From: Rhodanobacteraceae bacterium
GTDB taxonomy: Bacteria; Pseudomonadota; Gammaproteobacteria; Xanthomonadales; Rhodanobacteraceae
DNA length: 64,000 bases
NCBI GenBank assembly: GCA_004299555.1
Contig: SCQU01000003.1
Coordinates: 186,001-250,000 of the forward strand
Direction: 5' to 3'
Shown: piece after piece, positions 1 through 8,169 of the stretch
How the letters are laid out: each line of letters begins with the position of its first letter
How positions within the stretch are numbered: position 1 is the first letter of the stretch
Position numbers and translations under genes: made by a program
Notes under the pieces: generated by a model
Told to the model about the DNA's origin: nothing
The model's database searches: none
What the model saw: the letters and a program-made list of their open reading frames with translations, nothing else

Positions 1-2007
1 GCCCTCGTGGCCGGGGTGCGGGTGGCCGCCAAAATGCCACAGTGATTGCCGGATCCGGATGTGGCGGCTGACGTCGCGCATTTCGTGGATGCGCTTGGCG
101 TTGGCGGCGAGCACGTCGCTGCGGGTCAGCACGCCGACCATGTGCGTCGGGTTGTTGCGGTCAACCACGACCAGGCGGCCCACGTTTTCGGCGACCATCA
201 GGTCGGACGCATCACGCAACGAGTGTTCCTCGAATACTACGATCGGTCCCCGCGTCAGCAGATCACCCACGCGCGTGACGCGTGCGTGGGTGGAACTGAA
301 AAGTTCACGCCGCGTGACTACGCCGCGGATGCGGCCGGCGTCGTCGAGGACGGGGTAGCCCTGGTGCTGTGCGCGTTCGCGGCCCGACTGCAGCCAGCGC
401 TGCACCTCGCCAAGCTCATCGGAGGTCTTGAGCGAACGCACGTCGCGGGTACACACGGCGCCGACCTTGACCTGCGCCAGCGCGTCGGCGACGTACTCGC
501 TTGGCACCCGCACGCCGCGGCGCTCGATCTTTTCGGTCATGATCGTATTCTTCATGGTCATGGCCGAAATCAGGTACGCCGCCGCGCAGCCGCCGAGGAG
601 GGGCAGGAAGGTGGCCGGCTGGCGCGTGGTTTCAAAACAAAAGATCACGGCGGTAAGCAGTGCGCGCGAAGAACCGGCGAACATCGCGCCCATGCCGACC
701 AGGGCGGCGATGCCGACGCTGAGGTGCAGGCTCGGGAGGATGTCGTTGAGGCCCATTGCGATCAGCGCGCCCATCGAACCGCCGATCATGAACAACGGCG
801 CGAGCGTGCCGCCCGAGGTGCCGCTGCCAAGCGACACCGACCACGAAACGAATTTCAGCAGGCCGAATGCAAACAGCGCGCCGAGGCCTGCGCCGGCGAA
901 ACCGTTTTGCACCAGGCGGTCGATGTTGCTGTAGCCGACGCCGAGGGTGGCCGGCTCGAAAAACCCGATGACGCCGGCCGCGATCGCGCCGATCGCCGGC
1001 CACCACATCCAGTGGACGGGCAGCTTGGCGAACATGTCTTCGACAAAGTACACCGAGCGCGTGACCCACACGCTCGCATAACCCACGACCAGCCCGAGCA
1101 GGATGAGGATCATGAGCCCGGTACCGGTGGGCTCGGTTGCCTGCGGCATGGCAAAGACCGCGCCTGGCCCGAGGATGACGTAACGCACGCCGGTCGCCAC
1201 CACCGTCGCCAGCGCCACCGGAATCAGCGACCGTGGGCGCAGCTCGAACAGCAGCAGTTCGACCGCCATCGCGACCGATGCCACGGGTGCGCCGAACACC
1301 GCCGCCATGCCGGCTGCCGCACCGGCCGCCAGCAGCACCTTGCGCTCCTGGGCGGTGACGCGCAGGAACTGGCCGATCAGCGAGCCCAGCGCACCGCCGG
1401 TCGAGATGATCGGACCTTCAGCGCCGAACGGTCCGCCGGTGCCGATCGCGAACGCCGAGGACACGGGTTTCAGCCAGGTGACGCGGGGCGGGATGTTGGA
1501 CTCGTGTTCAAGGATCTGTTCCATGGCCTCGGGGATGCCGTGGCCCTGGATCGCGCGCGAACCCCAGCGCGCCATCACGCCGGCGATCAGGCCGCCGATC
1601 ACCGGCATCACGATCACCCACGCGCCGATGTAGGCGGTCGTTGGCTGCAGCACGAAAGTGCTGGAGTGGATGCCAGCCTGGTGCACGGGCGCGAACACGC
1701 TGGCCTTGCCGCCATAAAAGCAGATGTCGGTGATGACGTTGATCAGCAGCATCAGGAGCTGTGCGACGGCGGCGGCGGCGGCGCCCAGTACGATCGCAAG
1801 GCCGCTGGTCAAAAGGATGCGGTGGGTGACCAGCGTCGACTTCAGCGGCATCCGCGCCTGATCGAGCGACGCGCCCAGCGCCGGCGCAACCGGGAGCGCT
1901 TCGGTGCTGCCCGTGGTGCGCACGCTCTCGCGGTCGGTAGGCTGGTTGTGTTCCGCGCGCACGGGATCGTGATCCGGCGTGGCGGAAGGCGGGTCTTGTG
2001 GGGTCAT
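1..2007 (-). CDS. ClC-type chloride channel/antiporter with C-terminal CBS domains (3' end cut by window edge)
   Basis: An open frame of 669 codons runs from the ATG at 2007 off the left edge. After a polar N-terminus of about 55 residues come hydrophobic segments. ClC signatures follow: GHGIPE near residue 155, a variant of GSGIP, and GGPFGAEGP near residue 191, which keeps the gating glutamate of GREGP. From about residue 490 the sequence becomes soluble, with a paired CBS-like region (VGAVCTRDVRSL and later VGRLVVVDRNN). Family knowledge: such proteins move chloride, often in exchange for protons, across the inner membrane, and CBS pairs bind adenine nucleotides. The stop codon is outside the window. 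The family call is secure; whether it is a channel or an antiporter is open. Confidence 0.88.
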   Translation of the reverse strand, partial: MTPQDPPSATPDHDPVRAEHNQPTDRESVRTTGSTEALPVAPALGASLDQARMPLKSTLVTHRILLTSGLAIVLGAAAAAVAQLLMLLINVITDICFYGGKASVFAPVHQAGIHSSTFVLQPTTAYIGAWVIVMPVIGGLIAGVMARWGSRAIQGHGIPEAMEQILEHESNIPPRVTWLKPVSSAFAIGTGGPFGAEGPIISTGGALGSLIGQFLRVTAQERKVLLAAGAAAGMAAVFGAPVASVAMAVELLLFELRPRSLIPVALATVVATGVRYVILGPGAVFAMPQATEPTGTGLMILILLGLVVGYASVWVTRSVYFVEDMFAKLPVHWMWWPAIGAIAAGVIGFFEPATLGVGYSNIDRLVQNGFAGAGLGALFAFGLLKFVSWSVSLGSGTSGGTLAPLFMIGGSMGALIAMGLNDILPSLHLSVGIAALVGMGAMFAGSSRALLTAVIFCFETTRQPATFLPLLGGCAAAYLISAMTMKNTIMTEKIERRGVRVPSEYVADALAQVKVGAVCTRDVRSLKTSDELGEVQRWLQSGRERAQHQGYPVLDDAGRIRGVVTRRELFSSTHARVTRVGDLLTRGPIVVFEEHSLRDASDLMVAENVGRLVVVDRNNPTHMVGVLTRSDVLAANAKRIHEMRDVSRHIRIRQSLWHFGGHPHPGHEG

Positions 2008-2146
2008 GGCGGGCAACGGCGCGGCAACTGCCGCGCCGCAGCATAGCGCGCGTGCGGCCTGCGGCCAAGGTTGCCCGGGTTTTGCGGCCGGCGCGGCCGA
2101 CGCGCAGCGGGCCACTGCGGGCGCCGCGCCGGCGCCGATCCGGCCA

Positions 2147-2767
2147 TCAGGCTGCCGGCCGGCGACGCCTTGGCAGGTGGTGCATCAGGAAGTCCATCTG
2201 GTCGGCCAGGATGTTGCGGTTGGACAGGATCAGGTGCTCCACCCAGCTGGGCTTGTAGGGCACCGCCAGCAACGGCATTCCCGCTTGTTGCGGCAAGCGG
2301 CTGCCCTTCCTCAAATTGCACGCGAGGCACGCCGAAACGACGTTTTCCCAGATGTCCAGTCCGCCGCGCGACAGCGGCACGACGTGATCGCGCGTCAATT
2401 CGCCACGGGTGCAGTGCTTGCCGCAGTACAGGCACAGGTAGCGGTCACGGGCAAACAACGCAATGTTGCTGAGCGCGGGCGAGGGGTCGGCGGTGCCGGT
2501 GTGGCAGTGGCCACGGCTGGCGACAATCGGATGCAGCCGCAGGATGCTCTGATCGCCCGAGTCGCGATGGAAGCCGCCGTGTACGGTGAGGCACGGTTCA
2601 CCCAGCGTCCAGGCCACGGCTTCGCGGACGTAGAGGCAGGCCGCGTCCTGCCAGCTGATCCAGTCGAGGATGCGACCACCGGCGTCGAGCGACAGCACGC
2701 GTGTGGTGTACAGGCTCGCGACCGTACACGCAGGGCGTTCGATGGAGCTGGCTGTGTGCGAGTCCAT
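2147..2767 (-). CDS. HNH endonuclease family protein
   Basis: A 206-aa protein with an HNH/zinc-ribbon core in its second half: CLYCGKHC, then TRDHVVPLSRGG, then a downstream CLACN-x-RKG. This is the CxxC...DHxxP...N...CxxCNxxK layout of HNH nucleases. The ATG at 2767 is chosen because the first residues (MDSHTAS) reappear in a decayed copy at 7881, and a GCAGG lies just upstream; frames further upstream would run into the divergent TIR gene. It is transcribed away from that TIR gene with a 115-bp shared upstream region. The substrate is unknown. The nuclease could be a housekeeping HNH protein or part of the adjoining TIR island. Confidence 0.8.
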   Translation of the reverse strand: MDSHTASSIERPACTVASLYTTRVLSLDAGGRILDWISWQDAACLYVREAVAWTLGEPCLTVHGGFHRDSGDQSILRLHPIVASRGHCHTGTADPSPALSNIALFARDRYLCLYCGKHCTRGELTRDHVVPLSRGGLDIWENVVSACLACNLRKGSRLPQQAGMPLLAVPYKPSWVEHLILSNRNILADQMDFLMHHLPRRRRPAA

Positions 2768-2990
2768 GACCTGCGCAGCATAGATCAAATGGGTTGCGTT
2801 GCGATAGCGTGGTGCATTCGCGGGCGTGGCGGCCGCGGCGCTTGCGGTATGCTCTGACGTCGTGGCGCAAGGATTCCCCGGCATGGCTGATGTGTTCATC
2901 TCCTACGCACGCGCAGACAAGGCCCGCGTCGCGCCCTTGGTCGCCGCGATCGAGGCCAAAGGCTGGTCGGTGTGGTGGGATCCGGAAATC
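2763..2990. repeat. Copy 1 of a duplicated block: HNH 5' end, divergent promoter region and TIR gene 5' end
   Basis: The stretch from the first codons of the HNH gene through the intergenic region into the first ~100 bases of the TIR-TolB gene recurs at 7877-8169. The part from GCTTGCGGTATGCTCTGACG onward, including the ribosome site and start codon, is almost identical in the two copies. The region nearer the HNH gene is recognisable but diverged, and copy 2 carries an insertion. TATGCT, conserved in both copies, could be a -10 element; no convincing -35 is visible. Confidence 0.8.
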
Positions 2991-4676
2991 TCGCCTGGCC
3001 AGGAGTTCGATGACCAGATCGACGCCGCGTTGATGTCGGCCAAGGCCGTGCTGGTGGTGTGGACGCCGACCTCCGTCGCTTCACGCTGGGTGCGTGGCGA
3101 GGCGCGCGATGCGGCTGACCGTGGCGTGCTGGTGCCGGTGCGGTTCGAGAATGCGCGGTTGCCGATCGACGTGCGCGCGATCCACACCATTGACCTCGAT
3201 GACTGGCACGAAGATGCGGCGGGTGCACCGGCGCAGGCGTGCCTGCATGCGCTGGGCGCGATGATCGCGTGTGCGCAAGCAACGCCGCCGGCCGGGACGG
3301 AAGGCCAAGCGAAAGCGCCTGCCGAAAAGGAAGCGCAGCATTGCTCCGTCTGCGTCCTGCCCTTCATCAACATGAGCGGCGACCCGGAACAGGAATACTT
3401 CAGCGACGGCATCAGCGAGGATGTGATCACCGACCTCAGCAAGGTATCGGCGCTGGAAGTGGTTTCGCGCAATGGCTCGTTCGGGTACAAGGGCAAGCAC
3501 GTCAACGCACCGCAAATTGCGCGCGAACTGAACGTGACGCACGTGCTGGAAGGCAGCGTGCGCAGGGCGGGTGGCCGGGTACGGATCACGGCCCAGTTGA
3601 CCGACGGCACCAGCAACCGGCAGGTATGGGGTGAGCGCTACGACCGCGACAGCAGCGACATCTTCGCGCTGCAGGACGAAATCTCGCACGCCATCGTCAA
3701 AGCGTTACGGCTGCGGTTGCTGCCAGAGGAGCGGCACGCGATCCGGCAGCGTGGCACCGAGAACGTCGAGGCCTACAACCTGTACCTGATGGCGCGGCAG
3801 ATCTACGTGACCAATCAGGAAGACGAGCGCGGGTGGCAGGCTATCGTTCGTACCTGCACCCGCGCCACTGAAATCGACCCCAATTACGCGCAGGCATGGG
3901 CGCTGATGGCGATGGGCTATCGCAGCCTGCGTCAACTTGGGGTGCAGTCGGATGATGGGATGGCGGCTGCGGAGCGAGCGCTGGCATTGGATCCTGGTTT
4001 GGCCGAAGCCCGTGCCGTCAAGGCCCAGATCCTGCAAGCAGGCGGGCATGTTGATGCCGCAGCCGCCGAGGTTGTGGTTGCGCTCAAACTCGACCCCGAG
4101 TCCTATGAGGCCAATCGCGCGGCTGGACGCTTGGCCTACCAATTGCACCGATTTGATGATGCTGTCCGGTATTACGAAAAGGCGGCCGGTCTGCTTGAAG
4201 GGGATGCCTACTCGGTGTTCATGCTGATTAGTTGTTACACCGCTGTAAACGACTTGGCGGGTGCGCAGCGGGCAGCGCAGCTGGCATTCAAGCGAGCCGA
4301 GGCCATTCTGTCGCATGATCAGAACAATGCTGGAGTGATGGTCTACAGCGCCTATGCGCTCGCGACGTTGGGAGATGAGGAACGCGCCAGGGCGCGCATG
4401 AACCGTGCCCTGTTGCTCGATCCCGCCAACTTCTACATGCGCTACAACTTCGCGTGTACCCTGAGCTCCAAGCTGAAGGACAAAGAGACGGCATTGAAAG
4501 TGCTCGGTCCCGCGTTCGAGACGATTACGGAAGCCTTCCTGCCGTACGCCAAGGCCGATCCGGACTTGGCGTCCCTGCACGATGATCCGCGCTGGCAGGC
4601 CATGGTCGCGGCGGCCGAGGTACGCCTTGCGGCGGCGAAGGATTCGAGCGCGTCGGACACCACGCAGTCGGCGTAG
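2883..4676 (+). CDS. TIR domain - TolB/FlgO-like domain - TPR protein, paralogue 1
   Basis: A 597-aa soluble protein. Residues 1-130 form a TIR domain (MADVFISYARADK, WSVWWDPEISPG, SRWVRGEARDA). E73 sits where the catalytic glutamate of TIR NADases is found. Residues ~158-275 match the TolB-N/FlgO-like fold seen in adenylate-cyclase-type TPR proteins (VCVLPFINMSGD, EYFSDGISEDVITDLSK, THVLEGSVRRAGGRVRI). The rest is tetratricopeptide helices. No signal peptide or membrane segment is visible. The ATG at 2883 follows AAGGA at a good distance. The second paralogue at 8062 has exactly the same length. An NAD-cleaving or signalling role is inferred from the TIR fold only. Confidence 0.88.
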   Translation: MADVFISYARADKARVAPLVAAIEAKGWSVWWDPEISPGQEFDDQIDAALMSAKAVLVVWTPTSVASRWVRGEARDAADRGVLVPVRFENARLPIDVRAIHTIDLDDWHEDAAGAPAQACLHALGAMIACAQATPPAGTEGQAKAPAEKEAQHCSVCVLPFINMSGDPEQEYFSDGISEDVITDLSKVSALEVVSRNGSFGYKGKHVNAPQIARELNVTHVLEGSVRRAGGRVRITAQLTDGTSNRQVWGERYDRDSSDIFALQDEISHAIVKALRLRLLPEERHAIRQRGTENVEAYNLYLMARQIYVTNQEDERGWQAIVRTCTRATEIDPNYAQAWALMAMGYRSLRQLGVQSDDGMAAAERALALDPGLAEARAVKAQILQAGGHVDAAAAEVVVALKLDPESYEANRAAGRLAYQLHRFDDAVRYYEKAAGLLEGDAYSVFMLISCYTAVNDLAGAQRAAQLAFKRAEAILSHDQNNAGVMVYSAYALATLGDEERARARMNRALLLDPANFYMRYNFACTLSSKLKDKETALKVLGPAFETITEAFLPYAKADPDLASLHDDPRWQAMVAAAEVRLAAAKDSSASDTTQSA

Positions 4677-4858
4677 TTCGGCCGCGCTCCTGGTTGTCGC
4701 CATTTCGGGCCTGCCGCCGCTGTAGCGCGGGTGGAACCCGGAATCCGGCTTTTCGAATGGCGGGCCCGTGGGTCGCTACCCGGACGCGCACGGGCCACGC
4801 ACGCACAAGATGTGGGGTGACGCTGCGATTCCGGATGCTTGTGCGGCCGGTCGGATCT

Positions 4859-5299
4859 TCAACGGTTCTTGATGGACGGGTTCTTGTTGGATGAGGCGCC
4901 CGCGGCAAACGTCAGCGGCACGCCATAAACCATTCCTTCGAAGCGCGCGAAGAGCTGATAGTACCAACGGCCCCGGGTCTCCCTTTGATGGTGCATGTTT
5001 TGCAGCAGGAACACGGTTTTTCCTTGCGGAATCACGGGGATAAACGCTGGCGTCCGCAGCAGCCAGGCGAAGCCGGGATACAAGGGATCCCCCAGGCGGC
5101 AAAACTCACCGGCGCTTGCGTTGCCCTTGAGTTCCAGTGTGATGGTGTGAAAGGGCATGGCCGGATGGTGCCTCAGGTCGATCTGATCGAACTCGGTGGA
5201 ATGATCGCCGCCGTTGATCACCAGCATGTTGTCGGGGTCGCCGGACTTGAAGTCGTGTTCGAGGGTGACGGGGAGGCTGACTACGCGAGGGCTATTCAT
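4859..5299 (-). CDS. Small beta-rich protein coupled to a TIR-TM-TPR gene
   Basis: A 146-aa protein of unknown function. It has no signal peptide and is rich in short hydrophobic/aromatic strands (FHTITLELKG, WYYQLFARF), suggesting a beta-sandwich. Its ATG at 5299 overlaps the stop codon of the upstream TIR-TM-TPR gene by 8 bp and is preceded by AGGAG, so the two are almost certainly co-translated. The C-terminus, NPSIKNR, is repeated at the end of the interrupted frame at 11867-12115 and resembles NPTVINK at the end of the protein at 12195-12536. It could be a regulator, ligand-binding partner or toxin-like companion of the TIR protein; none of these can be shown from sequence. It converges on the TIR-TolB gene, with 182 bp between them holding nothing recognisable. 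Confidence 0.75.
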   Translation of the reverse strand: MNSPRVVSLPVTLEHDFKSGDPDNMLVINGGDHSTEFDQIDLRHHPAMPFHTITLELKGNASAGEFCRLGDPLYPGFAWLLRTPAFIPVIPQGKTVFLLQNMHHQRETRGRWYYQLFARFEGMVYGVPLTFAAGASSNKNPSIKNR

Positions 5300-7592
5300 G
5301 GCGATCTCCTGTGGGCGGAACGTGCGCGGTTGTGCGCGGGAAGGTGTCGCGGTTGCGCCTTCGCGTCGTTACCCGGGGGTCGCCAACGGCGATGCCGCCG
5401 GGTGGCAGGCGCGCAAGGAACGACGTGTTGACCGGATAGGGAATGCCGTGGCGCTGCAACGTGGCTACCAGGGCCGCATCGCGGTAGCCGGTCTCCCAGA
5501 GTTGCGCGATCAGGGGGCGCGCGTCGGGCTCGCGCTCCAGGCCGAGCAACGCCTCGACCTGCAGCGCCAGTAGGCGGGGGTCGTTCCGCCCGCTGCGTTG
5601 GGCTTGCGCGGCCTTGACCACCGTGTCGCGCAGCACCGCCGCAACGTGTACGCTGCTGGTGCGCGCCAGCAGCAATTGTGCTTCCAGCCTGGCCAACAGC
5701 AAGCCACGGTCGTCCGGTTGTTTGGCCAGCAGCGGCTCGAGTGAACGCAGGGCAGCCTGCACCTGGACATTGGCGGCATGCGACCGGCCGTCGGCCAGTG
5801 ATTCGGCGGCCTGCTCGAGCCGGGCGGATGCGGCGTCGCTTTGGAAATAGCCGTTGGTCGGATCCTTGCGGACCAGCACCGTGAGCAGGGCGAGGGACCG
5901 GGCGGTCAGCTTTTTCGCCGCCGCGAGGCCGCCGTTGAGCCGCTGCAGTCGGGCCAGCTGGATTGAATACAGCGCCAGGTCATCCTGGAACCCGGCGTTG
6001 GCGGGATCGACCTGCACGAGTTTTTCAGCCATCTGCACGGCTTGCCCGAGATGGCGTAACCCTGCCTGGTCGTCGCCGGCCAACGCCAGCGTTCGCCCCA
6101 GGATGGCGCGTACAGTGAGCGTTGTCTCGTTCTGGTAGTTGTCGCGGGGGTTGCCTGCCGACAACGCCGATTCGATTTTTTCGTCGGCGGCATATTGTGC
6201 AATCGCGGTGGCAAGATCGCCGTCGATCAAGGCCAGTTTGCCAAGGTTGTTGTGCGCGCCACCGAGCTCGCTTTTCCAGTCGGTATTCTGGGGTTGTGCG
6301 GCCACCAGTTTTTCCGACGAGTCCAAGGCACTGCGATAGGCTTTCGCCGCACTTGCCAGTTGGCCGCGCGCTTCCAGCACGTGGCCGATGTTGTTGCTGA
6401 GGTATTCGAGTTGGGACAGCACCCGCGGATCTGCGTGCGCGTGCCCCTGGAAGTGGCGCAGCACCTGCTGGGCGGATTCAAACTCGTGTTGTGCGGCTGC
6501 GAGGTCGCCCTGCTTCCAGTAGGTCATGCCGATGTAAGCAAGGGTGCGCGAATACGCGACCTGACGGGTGACGTCGAGAGGGGCTGCGGCGGCCAGTTGC
6601 GAGGAAACCTGGATGGATGCGCGGTACGCCGCCAGCGCGCCCGGCAGCTGGCCTTGGTCCATGCGCACGGTGCCGATTTTTTCCAGGGCCTTGGCGCGCT
6701 GTGCGAGTGCCTCCTCGGTGACGTCGGCGGTCGGCAGCGATTTGAAGTACGCCATGGCCTTGTCATCGACACCTTGCATGATATCCAGCCGGGAGACTTG
6801 CTCCAGTTTGTCATTGAGGTCACCCAGCATGAAATTGACCAGCCCTTCGGCCTGCTTCTGGCGGCGTTCCGCCGCTTGTTGCGCGATCAGGGCCTCGCGC
6901 CGCGAAACGAGGGCGAACGCCGCCAGCACGGCGGTTATCGCCATGACGGTGACTGCCAGCCCGGTGACGACCGCCATGCGTTGCAGCTTGCGGTGCTGTT
7001 CGCGCTGCTTCAGCGCATCGAAGCCGACATCGAGCATCCCGGCGATGAGTTTCAGCTTGGCGTCGGCTTTTCCATCCTTGCCGGGGCGCGCGTCGGCGGC
7101 GATGGGTTCGGCGCGTTCGGCCGTTGGCTGGCCGTGCGCATCGATCTGGAAGCGCAGCGCCGGCACGAAACATTCCGCGATCTCGGCATCGGCTTTATCC
7201 GCGGCGTTCGGTTCGCCATCGACGATCACGCAGAAGATGCGTTCCGTGCGACCCAGCCGCTTGAACGCCAGCACTTCCTCGTTGACCCAGCGCGAAGCGG
7301 CGGAATGCGGGGAGCAAATCACGATCAGGTTGGCCGATTGCGCCAGCGCCGCATTGACCTTGCAGCCGAGATCGTGCGCGCTCGCGAGTTCATCGCGGTC
7401 GCGGAAGATGGGGTTCAGCCGGCGCGGGACGCTGCCGTGGGCGGTGTGGGTGCCAACCAGTCGCGACGGTACCCGATAGGCTTCCAGGGCCTTGTGCAGC
7501 CAGTCGGCCCACGCCTTGTCGCGGTGGCTGTAGCTGATGAAGGCGCGGTAGACGAAGCCGGAACCTGGCGACGACTCGGACACGGGAAGCAC
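5292..7592 (-). CDS. TIR domain - transmembrane - TPR protein, paralogue 1
   Basis: A 766-aa protein. The TIR domain spans residues ~14-130 (RAFISYSHRDKAWADWL, LNPIFRDRDELASAHDLG, SAASRWVNEEVLAFKRLG), with E105/E106 in the catalytic-glutamate position. A conserved linker (ADARPGKDGK, then KLIAGMLDVGFDALKQRE) leads to one membrane helix at about 205-229. The remaining ~530 residues are degenerate TPR-like helices. The TIR part would be cytoplasmic and the TPR part on the far side of the inner membrane. The first codon is GTG at 7592; a second GTG at 7583, preceded by AAGG, is an equally good start. Compared with its paralogue, the C-terminus carries ~32 extra Arg/Pro-rich residues that run into the coupled downstream gene, possibly the result of a late frameshift. 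Confidence 0.86.
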   Translation of the reverse strand: MLPVSESSPGSGFVYRAFISYSHRDKAWADWLHKALEAYRVPSRLVGTHTAHGSVPRRLNPIFRDRDELASAHDLGCKVNAALAQSANLIVICSPHSAASRWVNEEVLAFKRLGRTERIFCVIVDGEPNAADKADAEIAECFVPALRFQIDAHGQPTAERAEPIAADARPGKDGKADAKLKLIAGMLDVGFDALKQREQHRKLQRMAVVTGLAVTVMAITAVLAAFALVSRREALIAQQAAERRQKQAEGLVNFMLGDLNDKLEQVSRLDIMQGVDDKAMAYFKSLPTADVTEEALAQRAKALEKIGTVRMDQGQLPGALAAYRASIQVSSQLAAAAPLDVTRQVAYSRTLAYIGMTYWKQGDLAAAQHEFESAQQVLRHFQGHAHADPRVLSQLEYLSNNIGHVLEARGQLASAAKAYRSALDSSEKLVAAQPQNTDWKSELGGAHNNLGKLALIDGDLATAIAQYAADEKIESALSAGNPRDNYQNETTLTVRAILGRTLALAGDDQAGLRHLGQAVQMAEKLVQVDPANAGFQDDLALYSIQLARLQRLNGGLAAAKKLTARSLALLTVLVRKDPTNGYFQSDAASARLEQAAESLADGRSHAANVQVQAALRSLEPLLAKQPDDRGLLLARLEAQLLLARTSSVHVAAVLRDTVVKAAQAQRSGRNDPRLLALQVEALLGLEREPDARPLIAQLWETGYRDAALVATLQRHGIPYPVNTSFLARLPPGGIAVGDPRVTTRRRNRDTFPRTTAHVPPTGDRHE

Positions 7593-8061
7593 CTTGGAGG
7601 TCAGGGGCCGTGAAGCGCTCGCCGAGACTGGGGCCGGAAATCTCGAGGGAACCCAGTCGAGACGGGCAAAAGGAGCCTATCACCAAATGTGAACTGCATC
7701 GCGTTTCGCCCGCCACGGCGAGCTGGCCGCCAACGGAAAGGGTGCCAAGGGGCAGGTTCGTCTTTCATCCGAGCGAAGTGGGGCGGAAGGCAAAGGTGCA
7801 AAAAGGTGAAGCCGGGCCCCTGGGTCGGGCCGCAGCCTGCGGCCTGAGCCAGTCGTTGGTGCTGGCGGTCCGCGGGTCCATGACCTGGGCGGCGTGGATC
7901 AACTGGCTGCTGCCACGGGGGCGGGTGCATCCGCGGGCGTGGCCGCCGCCCGGCGGCGTAGCGGGTCGCGCGTTGTGGGGCGCACCTTGCCGCGTGCACG
8001 GTCTGCGGCGGCCGCCGCGCTTGCGGTATGCTCTGACGTCGTGGCGCGAGGATTCTCCGGC
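7593..8061. other. Divergent intergenic region between two TIR genes
   Basis: This 469-bp stretch separates the TIR-TM-TPR gene (leftward) from the second TIR-TolB gene (rightward). It contains the decayed HNH 5' end (7765-7881) and the duplicated promoter region. The part from 7593 to about 7764 has no ORF or hairpin that can be supported; promoters for both genes must lie here. Confidence 0.6.
7765..7881 (-). pseudogene. Remnant of the 5' end of the HNH nuclease gene
   Basis: On the - strand the frame around the ATG at 7881 reads LIHAAQV-MDPRTAST. It matches LIYAAQV-MDSHTASS at the start of the HNH gene (2767), including the untranslated codons before the ATG. After about eight codons the resemblance ends and the frame stops at 7765 without any HNH motif. 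The relic sits in the same divergent position relative to a TIR-TolB gene as the intact HNH gene, so it marks the edge of a duplicated block. Confidence 0.65.
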
Positions 8062-8169
8062 ATGGCTGATGTGTTCATCTCCTACGCACGCGCAGACAAG
8101 GCCCGCGTCGCGCCCTTGGTCGCCGCGATCGAGGCGAAAGGCTGGTCGGTGTGGTGGGATCCTGCCATG
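7877..8169. repeat. Copy 2 of the duplicated HNH/TIR divergent block
   Basis: The counterpart of 2763-2990. From GCTTGCGGTATGCTCTGACG through the start codon and the first ~100 coding bases only a few bases differ from copy 1 (for example GAGGATTCT for AAGGATTCC at the ribosome site). Between the HNH relic and this core, copy 2 contains an extra segment of about 65 bp (roughly 7952-8015) absent from copy 1. Confidence 0.8.

Noticed and set aside
46-2046. Long + strand open frame opposite the ClC channel gene
   Set aside because: His/Arg/Asp-rich translation with no family pattern; it is the mirror of a well-recognised - strand gene in GC-rich DNA.
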